Positions 42,336 to 51,951 are shown, numbered from the stretch's first letter. The stretch: DNA of 64,000 nt from Paracoccaceae bacterium (GCA_028874915.1 JAPPHA010000034.1:1-64000); one strand, 5' to 3'. A program made the numbers and translations. The notes: a model not told the origin generated them from the sequence alone.

Positions 42336-43211
42336 ATGACCAGTCAAAGCAAGACGTGGTGGGGACGGGAATTCCTGGCTGCACTTGAGGGCTTCATGGA
42401 TTCTGGCCGGCTAGCCCGCGGCCAAAGCTATGCCGGCCCCCGACGGATCGCGGCTTTCGCCATCAAGGGCAACCACGTGACTGCGACTCTCGAAGGCAAC
42501 ATCAACCCTTATTTCGGCGTCCATGATGTCCCCTACTACGATGTTGAGGTTACACTCACTCGGATCGCACAGAAACATTGGAGGACGGCTCTCAATCGCC
42601 TCGGCGACAATGCCAACTGGGTCGCCCACCTGATTATCGGCGAAATGCCTCCAACGATCGACGGAGCGCTGGCTGAAGCTCCGGTGGGGTTGTTGCCTGC
42701 CAGCGGGAAGGAAATCCGGTCGAAATGCAGTTGCCCGGATTGGGCCAACCCGTGCAAGCATGTCGCCGGCGTATACTATCGGGTGGCCGGAATGATCGAC
42801 TATGATCCCTTCCTGCTGTTCGAGCTTCGGGGCCTTGACAGGAAGCGACTCTTCGAGGCCGTCAGGGCGTCGGAATTCGGGGCGGCCCTCGGCAGCAATG
42901 CTTCACCATTCGAACCGGATCTCACCGCAGCCCTTGAAGAACCTCGTGTCCCGGTCGTGGACAGCGTCCCACCGGACATCGACCCTGCCGATCAGCGGGA
43001 CTTCTGGCTGGGGAGGCCCCTGCCCCGGGATCCGGCAGCGGGTCGGCCGCCCCCGCCGGTTTCGGTCCTCCCCATGCGACGGGCTGGCGACTATCCCGAA
43101 TTCTGGCACAGCGATGCCTCTTTCCTCGAGGCCATGGGCGAAGCCTATGACCGGATCGCAAAGTCCCTGCCGGCGTCCCGGGACCGGGACTTGCAGTTGT
43201 TCAACCGATAA
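42336..43211 (+). CDS. SWIM zinc-finger protein
   Basis: A 291-residue protein. The SWIM zinc motif is CSCPDWANPCKHVAGVYY (about residues 131-148, CxCxnCxH). The N-terminal part (WWGREFLAALEGFMDSGRLA, QSYAGPRRIAAFAIKGNHVT) is typical of bacterial SWIM proteins encoded beside SNF2 ATPases. It probably forms a DNA- or protein-binding partner of the upstream SNF2 protein. The C-terminus is less conserved and proline-rich. The pair is widespread and its biological role is not settled. Confidence 0.9.
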   Translation: MTSQSKTWWGREFLAALEGFMDSGRLARGQSYAGPRRIAAFAIKGNHVTATLEGNINPYFGVHDVPYYDVEVTLTRIAQKHWRTALNRLGDNANWVAHLIIGEMPPTIDGALAEAPVGLLPASGKEIRSKCSCPDWANPCKHVAGVYYRVAGMIDYDPFLLFELRGLDRKRLFEAVRASEFGAALGSNASPFEPDLTAALEEPRVPVVDSVPPDIDPADQRDFWLGRPLPRDPAAGRPPPPVSVLPMRRAGDYPEFWHSDASFLEAMGEAYDRIAKSLPASRDRDLQLFNR

Positions 43212-43479
43212 CCACACTAGGCGTCAAAACCATCGCGGCGGCGCGGTCTCCGGCTCCGGCGGTCGGCGTGCGGCCACCCCGGGGCCATTACCGGCACTGT
43301 TGCCATGTCTTCACATTGGATCGACAGGGTCAGGCTCGCCTGGAGTCAGGAGCCCTGTGGGTCATGTCCGGTGATGTCCGGTCTTGTTCGGTCCGGCGTC
43401 ACTTCAGTGCCGATTCCGTGAGGCCCGGTGACGGACCATCCAGTTGCGCACAGCTGCTCGCGAATCGCGGAGTCACCAC

Positions 43480-44826
43480 ATGACCGGAATCGGGACATCC
43501 CTCATTCTCGGACAAACCGTCGAACTCATCGCCGATCCTTTCCACGCTTCGCCCGACGCGACCATACGCTATCGTCGGCGCGGAGGCGTCCGGATCCATA
43601 ACGGTCGAATCGAGCGGGTCGGAGAGGCCGACGCCCTCTGCGCCCTCGACCCGACCGTTCCAGTGACAGACTTCGGGGATTCGCTGATCCTGCCAGGGTT
43701 CGTTGACTGCCACGCCCATTATCCCCAGACCGGGATCATCGCCTCCTGGGGGCGGCGGTTGATCGACTGGCTCAACGACTACACTTTCCCCGAAGAAATG
43801 CACTTCGGCGACCCGAGCCATTCCCGAACCGTGGCGGATCGCTATCTCGATCTCTGCCTTGCCAACGGTACGACCACCGCCTGCGTGTATTGCACAGTCC
43901 ACCCCGAGAGCGTCGACGCATTCTTCGAGGCCGCCGCCGCCCGGAATCTGCGGGTCGCGGCAGGAAAGGTGATGATGGACCAGAACGCGCCCGACGGCCT
44001 GTGCGACACGGTCAGGAAGGGCTACGAACAGTCCCGGGCACTGATCGACCGCTGGCACGGTCGGGGTCGGGCACTCTATGCCGTCACACCCCGATTTGCC
44101 CCCACCTCCTCGCCGGAGCAGCTTGCCGCCGCGGGGGCGCTCTGGGCCGAGACACCCGGTGTCCTCCTTCAGACCCACCTCTCGGAACAAATCGAAGAAG
44201 TGGCCTGGGTCCGCAGGCTTTTTCCCGATTCCACCGATTACGTCGCCGTCTACGAGAACCATGGGCTCACGGGGCCCGGGGCCATCATGGGCCACGCCAT
44301 CCATCTTTCGGACCGGGAACGCCGGGCGCTCGCCGAGACCGGAACCGGCGTCGCCCATTGTCCGACTTCGAACACCTTCATCGGATCCGGGCTCTGCGAT
44401 GTGGCCGGGCTCCGGCGGCTGGGGATCGGCGTCGGGCTTGCAACCGATGTTGGCGGCGGGTCGAGTTTCTCCATGCTGACAACCATGCGGACGGCCTATG
44501 AGGTCAGCCAGCTACGGGGCGAGGTCCTGCATCCGGCACAGCTCCTGTGGCTGGCAACGGTGGGGTCCGCGGATGTCATGGGGCTCACCGGCGTCGTCGG
44601 GCGCCTCGCACCGGGAGCGGACGCCGATCTCTGCGTCCTTGATCCGACCGCGACGCCGGTCCTTGCCCAGCGAACCCGCCGGGCCGAGTCCATCCGGGAT
44701 CTCTTGTTCGCACTCATCATGCTTGGCGACGACCGGGCCGTCCGCGCCGTCTATGTTGCCGGCCAGCCGGCACTCGGAGCCGTCCCGATTGGCAACCTCG
44801 ATCCCGACTCGCGTCGGGTCCGGTAG
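43480..44826 (+). CDS. guaD: guanine deaminase
   Basis: A 448-residue amidohydrolase from the ATG at 43480. The metal site PGFVDCHAHYPQTG (HxH, about residues 80-84), then WLNDYTFPEEMHFGD, QTHLSEQIEEVAWVR, HCPTSNTFIGSGLCD and ATDVGGGSSFSML are guanine-deaminase signatures. It converts guanine to xanthine and ammonia for purine catabolism. A decayed second copy of its 3' end lies at about 61150-61470. No other purine genes are adjacent. Confidence 0.93.
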   Translation: MTGIGTSLILGQTVELIADPFHASPDATIRYRRRGGVRIHNGRIERVGEADALCALDPTVPVTDFGDSLILPGFVDCHAHYPQTGIIASWGRRLIDWLNDYTFPEEMHFGDPSHSRTVADRYLDLCLANGTTTACVYCTVHPESVDAFFEAAAARNLRVAAGKVMMDQNAPDGLCDTVRKGYEQSRALIDRWHGRGRALYAVTPRFAPTSSPEQLAAAGALWAETPGVLLQTHLSEQIEEVAWVRRLFPDSTDYVAVYENHGLTGPGAIMGHAIHLSDRERRALAETGTGVAHCPTSNTFIGSGLCDVAGLRRLGIGVGLATDVGGGSSFSMLTTMRTAYEVSQLRGEVLHPAQLLWLATVGSADVMGLTGVVGRLAPGADADLCVLDPTATPVLAQRTRRAESIRDLLFALIMLGDDRAVRAVYVAGQPALGAVPIGNLDPDSRRVR

Positions 44827-45145
44827 CTTTCCGGGGTCAGGACGGCAACTGTTCCCGGCGAGCATGGATCGCTCCGGGACGCTGCAGAGACCGGCGAAAT
44901 ACGCGAGCCCCCTGGTCGACGGCCTCAGGCATGACCCGGCCGGACATCGCGCCCCCCACAGTATGAGGTCGAACCGGGCCGGGAATCGGAAGCAGCGGGG
45001 AATGTCCTGCCGCCGGGTGTGTCCCCTACCCACGGGCCTACAGCGAGGGTCTCCTGTAGGGGCCGAAAAGGAACAGATCGGCAAAGGCGGTCTGAAATCG
45101 GCGTGGAGACGGTCAGCGGACATCGGCCGCCTTGTGCCTCCAGAA
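44827..45145. other. intergenic stretch between convergent genes
   Basis: About 320 bp between guaD and the M24-fold gene, which converge. A structured segment at 45023-45062 pairs CCCCTAC with GTAGGGG and contains smaller internal stems, a possible bidirectional terminator. No gene was seen. Confidence 0.4.
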
Positions 45146-46279
45146 CTACACGACAAACAGCCGTCGCGGGAAATTCGTCAGGCGCTCGCATCCGTCGCGC
45201 GTGACCGCGATGGTTTCCGACATCCCGAAACCACGGGCCAGGACGTAGGTATGGAACGTCATTCCGATCTCGAACGTCCACTCCGAGCGACGGGTCGCCT
45301 CGAGCGGTTCGCCCCCGGACGGGTGCAGGAGCAGGCCGACCGAGTAAAACGTCTTGTTGGTGTAGGTGTCCCGCAGCCCGGCAGACAATACCCCTTCGCG
45401 GTAGACGGCGTCCGGAACCGCTGCAGCTCCGCCGGGCTTCACCTCGCCAAGCGCGCTGTTCTGGATCGAGATGAGCGTCTCGACGATGCGGCTGTCTTCA
45501 CTACTGGCTGTGCCCACGCGGATCGGCCGCATGAAACGGGCGTGGTAATGGCGAACGTTGGGCGTGGTTTCCACCTGGACCAGGTCGCCGCTTCGGAGAA
45601 CGCGGTCCGAATAGCCTCCGTGCAAGTGAAACGATCGTTCCCCGGATGACAGGACTCCGGGACCGGGAAGATCGCTGCCTGCCCGAATCATTGCGGCGCA
45701 GATTTCTGCCGCAATCTCGCGCTCACTGACACCAACCCCCGCGGAATCGATCGCGGCCTGCATTCCCGCTTCGGCGGCAATGCCGGCACGGCGCTGATAG
45801 GCGATTTCCGTTTCGCTCTTGACCAGCCGCAAGGTTGCCGCAAGCCGACTTTCGTCTTTCCAGACAACGTTCGCCAGGTGGTTGCGAAGGCCGTCGTAAC
45901 GACCGGCCGAGAGCGGCCATGCCGACAGCTCGATGCCCAGTCGGGTCGACTGGGCAAATTGCCTGGCGATGGCCCGGGCGGCGGTTTCGACGGGATCGTC
46001 GCCGTCGCTCCAGAAGACGGCATCCGGAAAAACGCAGGTCGCTCCGTGATAGTAGTCCTCGACATCTCGGCAGACGATTGACGGCGTCCCGTTCGTGGGG
46101 ACTATCGCGCATTGGAAACTGCCGTAGCCGCGCGTGAAGAAACCGGTGAGCCACGTCACGGTTTCCGGCTGGAAGGCTATCAGGCCGTCCAGGTTGCGTT
46201 CGGTGAGCGATCGCTGGACGCGGTCGAGCCGCTGCTCGTATTCCTGGCGCTCGAACCAGGGGCTGGCGATCCCGCTCAT
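45146..46279 (-). CDS. M24-fold (creatinase/prolidase-like) protein, metal site altered
   Basis: A 377-residue protein with an N-terminal creatinase-like domain (about 1-135) and a pita-bread M24 domain. In metallopeptidases the first ligands lie in a D-x-G...D pattern, but here the region reads VQVETTPNVRHYHARFMRP, so at least the Asp ligands are replaced. The later region has YSVGLLLHPSGGEPLEA, FEIGMTFHTYVLA and GMSETIAVT. The style resembles ectoine-hydrolase (DoeA) and creatinase-type members that hydrolyse C-N bonds without the usual metals. It starts 19 nt after a glutamine amidotransferase gene. Substrate unknown. Confidence 0.8.
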   Translation of the reverse strand: MSGIASPWFERQEYEQRLDRVQRSLTERNLDGLIAFQPETVTWLTGFFTRGYGSFQCAIVPTNGTPSIVCRDVEDYYHGATCVFPDAVFWSDGDDPVETAARAIARQFAQSTRLGIELSAWPLSAGRYDGLRNHLANVVWKDESRLAATLRLVKSETEIAYQRRAGIAAEAGMQAAIDSAGVGVSEREIAAEICAAMIRAGSDLPGPGVLSSGERSFHLHGGYSDRVLRSGDLVQVETTPNVRHYHARFMRPIRVGTASSEDSRIVETLISIQNSALGEVKPGGAAAVPDAVYREGVLSAGLRDTYTNKTFYSVGLLLHPSGGEPLEATRRSEWTFEIGMTFHTYVLARGFGMSETIAVTRDGCERLTNFPRRLFVV

Positions 46280-46298
46280 CGATCCGGCCCCGACTGGT

Positions 46299-47003
46299 TC
46301 AACGGCCGGTCTTCAGCAAGGCCGCAAATCGGGAAAGCAGGGTCTTGGCCGACAAGGCCGGATGGGCCTGCGCCTTGAGATGGTCCACATCGGCGCCGTC
46401 GTTCTGCATTCGGTCCCGGTTTTCCTCGAACCAGATCGGTGCCTGGGTCTCGGTTATCTCCGGATGTCCCTGGATGCCCCAGATCGGCCGGTCGCGGTAA
46501 CGCCAGACCTGGTTCGGGCATTCGTCGGAAACGGCAAGGATTGTCATGTCTTCGTGTTCGGATCGCACCTCGTCATTGTGCCAGACGAACATGTGGACAG
46601 TCTCGCCCAGTTCCGAACTGATCGCATCGTCCGCCGCCGCATCCGTGACCGGCAGGTCCTTGTAACCAATCTCGCACCGGTGCCTGCGAAAGACCTGGTC
46701 ACGTCCGCACAGCGCCGAGGCCAGTATCTGGCTCCCGAAACAGATGCCGAGCATGGGCAGTCCGAGATCGGCCGCCTGGACGATCAGGTCGTGCTCGCGG
46801 TGGATGAATTCGACATCGTCGTAGGCACCATGCGGGCTGCCGGAGAGAAACAAACCGTCATAGCCGGAGAGCCGTTCGGGGAAGTCACCGCCGTAGGCCC
46901 ATCTCCGGTCGACATCCAAACCCCAGTTCGCGAAGCGTTCATCGAGCTTCGCGACCGATTCCAGCCTGGGCCCGTTGCAGAGAAAGAGAAGTCGCGCCGG
47001 CAT
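46299..47003 (-). CDS. class I glutamine amidotransferase
   Basis: A 234-residue GMP-synthase-like amidotransferase from the ATG at 47003. The catalytic cysteine lies in LPMLGICFGSQILASAL (about residue 85) and the His-Glu pair in IWGIQGHPEITE. GLFLSGSPHGAYDD is the usual oxyanion region. Free-standing members hydrolyse gamma-glutamyl amides such as gamma-glutamylputrescine or transfer glutamine nitrogen. It is followed by the M24-fold gene, so both may act on small amide or peptide substrates. Confidence 0.87.
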   Translation of the reverse strand: MPARLLFLCNGPRLESVAKLDERFANWGLDVDRRWAYGGDFPERLSGYDGLFLSGSPHGAYDDVEFIHREHDLIVQAADLGLPMLGICFGSQILASALCGRDQVFRRHRCEIGYKDLPVTDAAADDAISSELGETVHMFVWHNDEVRSEHEDMTILAVSDECPNQVWRYRDRPIWGIQGHPEITETQAPIWFEENRDRMQNDGADVDHLKAQAHPALSAKTLLSRFAALLKTGR

Positions 47004-47122
47004 CCCACGCCACTTTCGCACTTCGCGCCTAATCGAACTTCGCGCCTTTGACAATTGCTACACGGCCCATATCCTGTTTGCAATCCGGGCCGCGACCTGC
47101 GGCTGCAAGCAAGTCGGCTCCC

Positions 47123-47932
47123 ATGCGCATCGATCTCAATTCGGACTTGGGGGAGGGATTCGGTCCCTGGAAGATGGGCGATGATGACAGGATGCTGGAC
47201 ATCGTGACATCGGCGAATGTCGCCTGTGGATTTCATGCCGGCGATCCCGACATCATGGTCGGTATGGCCACGAGGGCGAAGGCCAGAAAGGTCGCTGTCG
47301 GCGCCCACCCCGGCTATCATGACCTGATCGGATTTGGCCGTCGGCCGATGGCCGGAGTCACCGGGCGGGAAGTCGAATCGCTCGTGGCCTACCAGGTCGG
47401 CGCATTTCAGGCGATCTGCGCCCTGGCCGGCTGCCGGATGACCTACGTCAAGACACACGGCGCGCTGGGCAATGCCTGCAATGACGACGACGGTCTCGCG
47501 GATTCTGTTGCGCGGGGGATTGCGGCTGCGGACCCTGACCTTGTCTGGCTGGTCATGCCGGGAACGCCGACGGAACGGGCCGCCGAACGGGCCCGATTGC
47601 AGCCGGCACGGGAGATCTATGCCGACCGCACCTATGCCGACAGTTTCAACCTGGCGCCGCGAACTCGCCCGGGCACGGTGATCCATGATGTTGCGATGGC
47701 CTGCAAGCGGGCACTGGAAATGGTGTCGGAAGGCAGGCTCGTGTCGGAATCCGGAAAGTCGCTGAAGGTCCAGATCGATTCGATCTGCGTGCATGGCGAC
47801 AATCCCGAAAGCGTCGAAATGGCTCGCCGGATTCGTTCCGCGCTCGAAACCGATGGCTGGACGGTGGCCCCGTTTGCACCGCCGAAATCAACGCCCGGCC
47901 GTGACGCCGCCCACCAGGTTGGCACTGAGTAG
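47123..47932 (+). CDS. pxpA: 5-oxoprolinase subunit A (LamB/YcsF family)
   Basis: A 269-residue TIM-barrel-like protein. Family marks are MRIDLNSDLGEGFGPWKMGD, VTSANVACGFHAGDPDIM, VAVGAHPGYHDLIGFGRRPM, YVKTHGALGNA and VHGDNPESVEMARRIRSAL. With PxpB and PxpC it forms the ATP-dependent bacterial 5-oxoprolinase that turns 5-oxoproline into glutamate. Its last 45 nt overlap the end of pxpC, which lies on the other strand. Confidence 0.93.
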   Translation: MRIDLNSDLGEGFGPWKMGDDDRMLDIVTSANVACGFHAGDPDIMVGMATRAKARKVAVGAHPGYHDLIGFGRRPMAGVTGREVESLVAYQVGAFQAICALAGCRMTYVKTHGALGNACNDDDGLADSVARGIAAADPDLVWLVMPGTPTERAAERARLQPAREIYADRTYADSFNLAPRTRPGTVIHDVAMACKRALEMVSEGRLVSESGKSLKVQIDSICVHGDNPESVEMARRIRSALETDGWTVAPFAPPKSTPGRDAAHQVGTE

Positions 47933-48886
47933 GAATTCGGACGTCGGCTCGGCCGGGAAGCGTTCGATTGCTGCCATCCGCTCCTGAAGTCGCTCGGCCG
48001 CCCGGCGGGCAGCGGCGATCGATTCTCCAAGCGTAACGGACGCAAAGCGAACGACTTCTCCCGGCGCAGTCTGAGCCAGTCGGCCGAGGTCGGCGCTGAT
48101 GACCGTGGCGATCTTGGGATAACCGCCGGTCGTCTGGCAGTCGCGCAGAAGGACAGTCGGAATTCCGTCCCCCGGCACCTGGATACTGCCGGCAAGCACG
48201 CCGTCCGACACGATGTTGGCGTCGCCCGCATGCCGCAGTCGCGGTCCGGAAAGCCGGTAGGCCATGCGGTCACTGTCGGGACTGACAGTGAATGGCCCAC
48301 AGGCCAGCAGTTCAAGCGAATCGTCCGTGAAGTGGTCGCCCTGAGGTCCTGCAACGAAGCGGATCGGACCGGAGACCTCGGACGCGGCCGCAACCCGGGA
48401 CAGTTTTCCGCGTTCCGGTGACCTGGCCGGGAGTCGGTCTCCCGGCACCAGCGCACGACCTCCGATGCCCGAGCGGCGGTGGACCGACAGGCTCCCCATC
48501 GCCTCAGGCAGGTCAAACCCGCCGCCAATCGCGAGATAGGCGTAAACCCCGCCGCGAACCGGTCTGACCTCGATGAGGTCGCCGGGTTCGGAACGCGCCG
48601 ACCATCCGTCGGGGATCGCTTGCCCTCCGATCCGGAGTTTGCACCCTTGGCCGGACGCGGCAATGACTACAGTCCCGCTTTCCACCGCCAGTCGTCCGCC
48701 CGCCATCTGGAATTCCACGCATGCCGTGCCGGGAGGATTCCCCGCCAACGCATTGGCCATCGCGGCCGAGTCGCGGTCCATCACTCCGGACGTGGACACT
48801 CCGAAGCGGCGAAACCCAAATCGGCCCCAGTCCTGAATCGTTGTTCCGGCACCACATTCGATGACGCGAAGCCCGGTCATCGACAT
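47888..48886 (-). CDS. pxpC: 5-oxoprolinase subunit C (biotin-dependent carboxyltransferase-like)
   Basis: A 332-residue KipA/PxpC-type protein. Typical blocks are TTIQDWGRFGFRRFGVSTSG, GVMDRDSAAMANALAGNPPG, GVYAYLAIGGGFDLPEAMGS, VAGPQGDHF and LLRDCQTTGGYPKIATV. It overlaps the end of pxpB by 10 nt and completes 5-oxoprolinase together with PxpA and PxpB. Its 3' end overlaps pxpA on the opposite strand, which is unusual because the three genes are more often in one operon. Confidence 0.93.
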   Translation of the reverse strand: MSMTGLRVIECGAGTTIQDWGRFGFRRFGVSTSGVMDRDSAAMANALAGNPPGTACVEFQMAGGRLAVESGTVVIAASGQGCKLRIGGQAIPDGWSARSEPGDLIEVRPVRGGVYAYLAIGGGFDLPEAMGSLSVHRRSGIGGRALVPGDRLPARSPERGKLSRVAAASEVSGPIRFVAGPQGDHFTDDSLELLACGPFTVSPDSDRMAYRLSGPRLRHAGDANIVSDGVLAGSIQVPGDGIPTVLLRDCQTTGGYPKIATVISADLGRLAQTAPGEVVRFASVTLGESIAAARRAAERLQERMAAIERFPAEPTSEFLLSANLVGGVTAGR

Positions 48887-49614
48887 TCACATTTGGCGAC
48901 GGTTTCTCCGGCGGCCGATTGCGCTTCCAGCCGGTCCCACTGCGCCGCCGGAATTTGCTCGAATACGATTGTGTCACCGGCCTCGAACAGAAACACCGGA
49001 TCGCGTCGAGGATGAAAGCAACGCACCGGCGTGCGTCCGATCAGGTTCCAGCCGCTTGGGCCGGACACCGATCCAATTGCCGATTGGTGGCCCCCGATGG
49101 AGACAGAACTACCGGGTACAGAACTGCGGGGCGTACGCCGTCGCGGCGTCGCCAATCGGGGATCGAGCCCCCCCAGGTAGGTAAATCCCGGCATGAAGCC
49201 AACCATGTACACACGGTAAACTGGACGGACATGGAGCTCGACGACCCGTTCGGGAGAAAGACCGCGACGGGCCGCCAGCGATTCGAGATCCTCGCCGTGG
49301 TCACCTCCATAGGTCACGGGCACCCGCCAGAGACGACCCTTGCCTGCCCGTACATGCGCACCTGCGCACACCTCGTGGGCGAGCCGCACCAGAGTTGCGG
49401 ACAGTGTCGCGTGCTCGGCTGTCAACGGGTCCAGATGCACGAGCAACGAGCAGTAAGTCGGGACACATTCGAGGACGCCGGGAAGATTCGATGTCCGCAC
49501 GGCGCGTTCCAGTTCGATGACGCGTCTGTTGGTATCGGCATCAATCGTGTCGCCGAACTCGACCGCAATGGCAGAGTCGCCATGCGGACGGAGGCGAGGA
49601 TAGACACCGGTCAT
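48877..49614 (-). CDS. pxpB: 5-oxoprolinase subunit B (KipI family)
   Basis: A 245-residue KipI/PxpB protein with the allophanate-hydrolase-subunit-1 fold: YPRLRPHGDSAIAVEFGDTI, EHATLSATLVRLAHEV, VPVTYGGDHGEDLESLA, VYMVGFMPGFTYLGGLDPRL and TPRRRTPRSSVPGSSVSIGG. It pairs with PxpC in the oxoprolinase. Its start overlaps the 2-hydroxyacid dehydrogenase stop as ATGA, which puts the oxoprolinase genes into a catabolic operon. Confidence 0.93.
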   Translation of the reverse strand: MTGVYPRLRPHGDSAIAVEFGDTIDADTNRRVIELERAVRTSNLPGVLECVPTYCSLLVHLDPLTAEHATLSATLVRLAHEVCAGAHVRAGKGRLWRVPVTYGGDHGEDLESLAARRGLSPERVVELHVRPVYRVYMVGFMPGFTYLGGLDPRLATPRRRTPRSSVPGSSVSIGGHQSAIGSVSGPSGWNLIGRTPVRCFHPRRDPVFLFEAGDTIVFEQIPAAQWDRLEAQSAAGETVAKCECR

Positions 49615-50531
49615 TGCGACACAGTTCCGAGGGCCTCGATCACCTTCCTGGCAGCCGCAATGGCGGTGCGGTCCAGGGCCTCACGCGCCGATCCCCCGAC
49701 ATGCGGCGTCACGATGAGATTCGGGCATGCAAACAGAGGGCAGTCACCCGGCAGAGGCTCGGAAGCAAAGACATCCAACGCCGCACTCGACAGCTGCCCG
49801 TTCCTCAAGGCCACGACCAGCGCTGCCTCGTCCAGGATGGCGCCACGTGCCGTATTGACCAGAATGGCGCCCCGTCGCAGCGTACCGATCCGAACGGCAT
49901 CGAATTTACCGTGTCGACCCGGCACGGTATGCAGGGAAACGATATCGGATCGGGAACAGAGCGTATCCATGTCCACCGGTTCGACTCCGTCACCCGCAAG
50001 TTCCGCATCGGTGACACTTCGCGTGACGGCCATGACATGCATGGCGAAGGCGTGGGCCAGCGACGCGACCTTTCGCGCGATGCGTCCGTAACCCACAAGC
50101 CCAAGGGTCTTGCCGGCGAGCTCGAATCCGGTCTGCCGATACCGAAAGTCGAAATCGCCGCCTCGGGTGGCCCGGTCCGCCTGGGGAATCTGCCGGGCAC
50201 AGGCGAGGATCAGGGCCATCGTGTGTTCGGCCACGGCAATCGTGTTGGCTCCGGGCGTGGACAGGACCGGGATTCCCCTGGCCACAGCTTCCGTCTTGTC
50301 GATCGCATCGGTGCCGGCACCGTGGCTTACGATCACCTCGAGATTCGGGGCGGCCGATATTTCGGTCGCCGACAACCCGTGGTTGCGGGTGATGACAGCG
50401 CGGGCGGTGGCGAGGTGAGGCTCGAGTGACGTGAATTCGGTGGTCGCCGGTGTGTGGACGGACAAACCCGCCCCGTTCAGCAACTCCAGACCGGAAGCGG
50501 CGATTGGCTGTACGATCAGGCAGTCCGTCAT
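49611..50531 (-). CDS. D-isomer-specific 2-hydroxyacid dehydrogenase
   Basis: A 306-residue NAD-dependent dehydrogenase. The dinucleotide motif is LGLVGYGRIARKVA (about residues 142-155). Catalytic positions are Arg in VNTARGAILDE, Glu in ASEPLPGD and His in VTPHVGGSARE. The family reduces or oxidises 2-oxo/2-hydroxyacids, including phosphoglycerate-type substrates. Both flanking genes overlap it by 4 nt, so it should act on a product of the upstream N-carbamoyl-type amidase or of peptide breakdown. Confidence 0.9.
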   Translation of the reverse strand: MTDCLIVQPIAASGLELLNGAGLSVHTPATTEFTSLEPHLATARAVITRNHGLSATEISAAPNLEVIVSHGAGTDAIDKTEAVARGIPVLSTPGANTIAVAEHTMALILACARQIPQADRATRGGDFDFRYRQTGFELAGKTLGLVGYGRIARKVASLAHAFAMHVMAVTRSVTDAELAGDGVEPVDMDTLCSRSDIVSLHTVPGRHGKFDAVRIGTLRRGAILVNTARGAILDEAALVVALRNGQLSSAALDVFASEPLPGDCPLFACPNLIVTPHVGGSAREALDRTAIAAARKVIEALGTVSQ

Positions 50532-51811
50532 CTCGGAGGCTCCAGACAGAGCTTCATCAGAACCCGTGCGGCAACGGCCAGATCCTCCATTTCCATGGAT
50601 TCGTGGGGGTTGTGACTGCCGTTCCGGTTGCGGATGAAGAGCATTCCGGTCGGAACACCCATCCCGGCAAAGACGGCCGCATCATGTCCGGCACCGCTCG
50701 GCATCGTGATCGTCGGAACGCCTTCAGCGGAGCACGCAGCCTGGAGGGCCGCGACGATCCCTCCATCCATCAAGGCGGGCAGGGTTGCCGTTTTCGGTCC
50801 GAGATCGAAGCGTACCGCGTGTTGCCGGGACTGCCGCCCGACCTGTTCGGCGAGGCTGCCGGCGACCCAGTCAAGGGTGCCGGACGACAGGCTTCGTACG
50901 TCGAGGGAGAAGTCCACGCGGCCGGCCACCTTGCTGAAGGCATGCTCGGCCGGATCGGTATTCAGCTGGCCGAACGTGATCGAAAGGTCGTCACCGTTCC
51001 GCTCTGCGGCATCCCAGACCTCGTCCATCGCCATGACCAGCGCGGCTGTGGCCCTCACGGCGTCGCGCCGCAGCTGACGGGGCGTCGCGCCCGAATGCGC
51101 GTAACGGCCCCGGCAGCAAGCCGACCGGTGCCGGAACGATCCGCGTATTCCCGTGACAATTCCGACCGGTTTTTCCTCCGTGACCAGGCATGGGCCCTGC
51201 TCGATGTGGGGTTCGATGAAAAGGCCGATTCTGGCGGGTTCGAGATGGGCCTGTCCGGCAGAAAGCCGGGCGACATCGCCGCCGGCCGCCTCGATCGCAT
51301 CGCCGAGCGACATACCGTCGGACGCCCGGCGGACCCGGCTCAACTCACTCGATGCGAGCCTGCCGAACGCGGCGCGGCTTCCGATGTAGGAAGCCGCAAA
51401 CCAGTTGCTTTCTTCGGCACGAATCGCCATCAAAGTGACATCGCGCGGTGGGCGCGCTTTTGTCGCGACCAGACCGGCAATGACCGAAAGCCCGCAGAGG
51501 ACCCCTGCCGCTCCGTCGAAGTTTCCGCCGCAGGGCACGGAATCAAGATGGGAACCGATGATGATGCGGTCCTCGGGCACCCGACCCGGCAGGGTCAGGT
51601 ACAGATTGCATGCCGAGTCCGTTTCCACCCGCAGACCCAGCCGCTCTCCTTCTCGACGAAGCATGTCATGCGCAATCTGCTCTCCTCTCCCGAAAGAGGG
51701 CCGGGTTATGCCTCCCGAATCGCCGGTTCGCACCGCAAGTTCACGGAACATGCGGCCTGCCAGATCAATATCGGGATCAATGCGATCGGTCACAGGGCAC
51801 ATGGTGTTCAC
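50528..51811 (-). CDS. Zn-dependent N-carbamoyl-amino-acid hydrolase type (M20/HyuC family)
   Basis: A 427-residue amidase. The M20 metal ligands look intact: His in GSHLDSVPCGGNFDGAAGV, the Glu pair in IRAEESNWFA, His in FIEPHIEQGP and the C-terminal His in PSGAGHDAAVFAG. This subgroup includes N-carbamoyl-L-amino acid hydrolase, allantoate amidohydrolase and ureidopropionase. It is the first gene of a minus-strand operon with the 2-hydroxyacid dehydrogenase, pxpB and pxpC, and is divergent from the dipeptide importer genes. No hydantoinase is present, so the substrate is open. Confidence 0.9.
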   Translation of the reverse strand: MNTMCPVTDRIDPDIDLAGRMFRELAVRTGDSGGITRPSFGRGEQIAHDMLRREGERLGLRVETDSACNLYLTLPGRVPEDRIIIGSHLDSVPCGGNFDGAAGVLCGLSVIAGLVATKARPPRDVTLMAIRAEESNWFAASYIGSRAAFGRLASSELSRVRRASDGMSLGDAIEAAGGDVARLSAGQAHLEPARIGLFIEPHIEQGPCLVTEEKPVGIVTGIRGSFRHRSACCRGRYAHSGATPRQLRRDAVRATAALVMAMDEVWDAAERNGDDLSITFGQLNTDPAEHAFSKVAGRVDFSLDVRSLSSGTLDWVAGSLAEQVGRQSRQHAVRFDLGPKTATLPALMDGGIVAALQAACSAEGVPTITMPSGAGHDAAVFAGMGVPTGMLFIRNRNGSHNPHESMEMEDLAVAARVLMKLCLEPPR

Positions 51812-51951
51812 CTCGAGCCGCCATCAGGCGAACGAGGCATCCGAATGGAACCGGACCGGGAATGAGCGGTTGAATCCGGGCACGTGCGACCAACTCCGTT
51901 CCAGACTCCTGCCCCTTCGATGACTGGACGCGGAATCCTTGTCGCTGGCAG

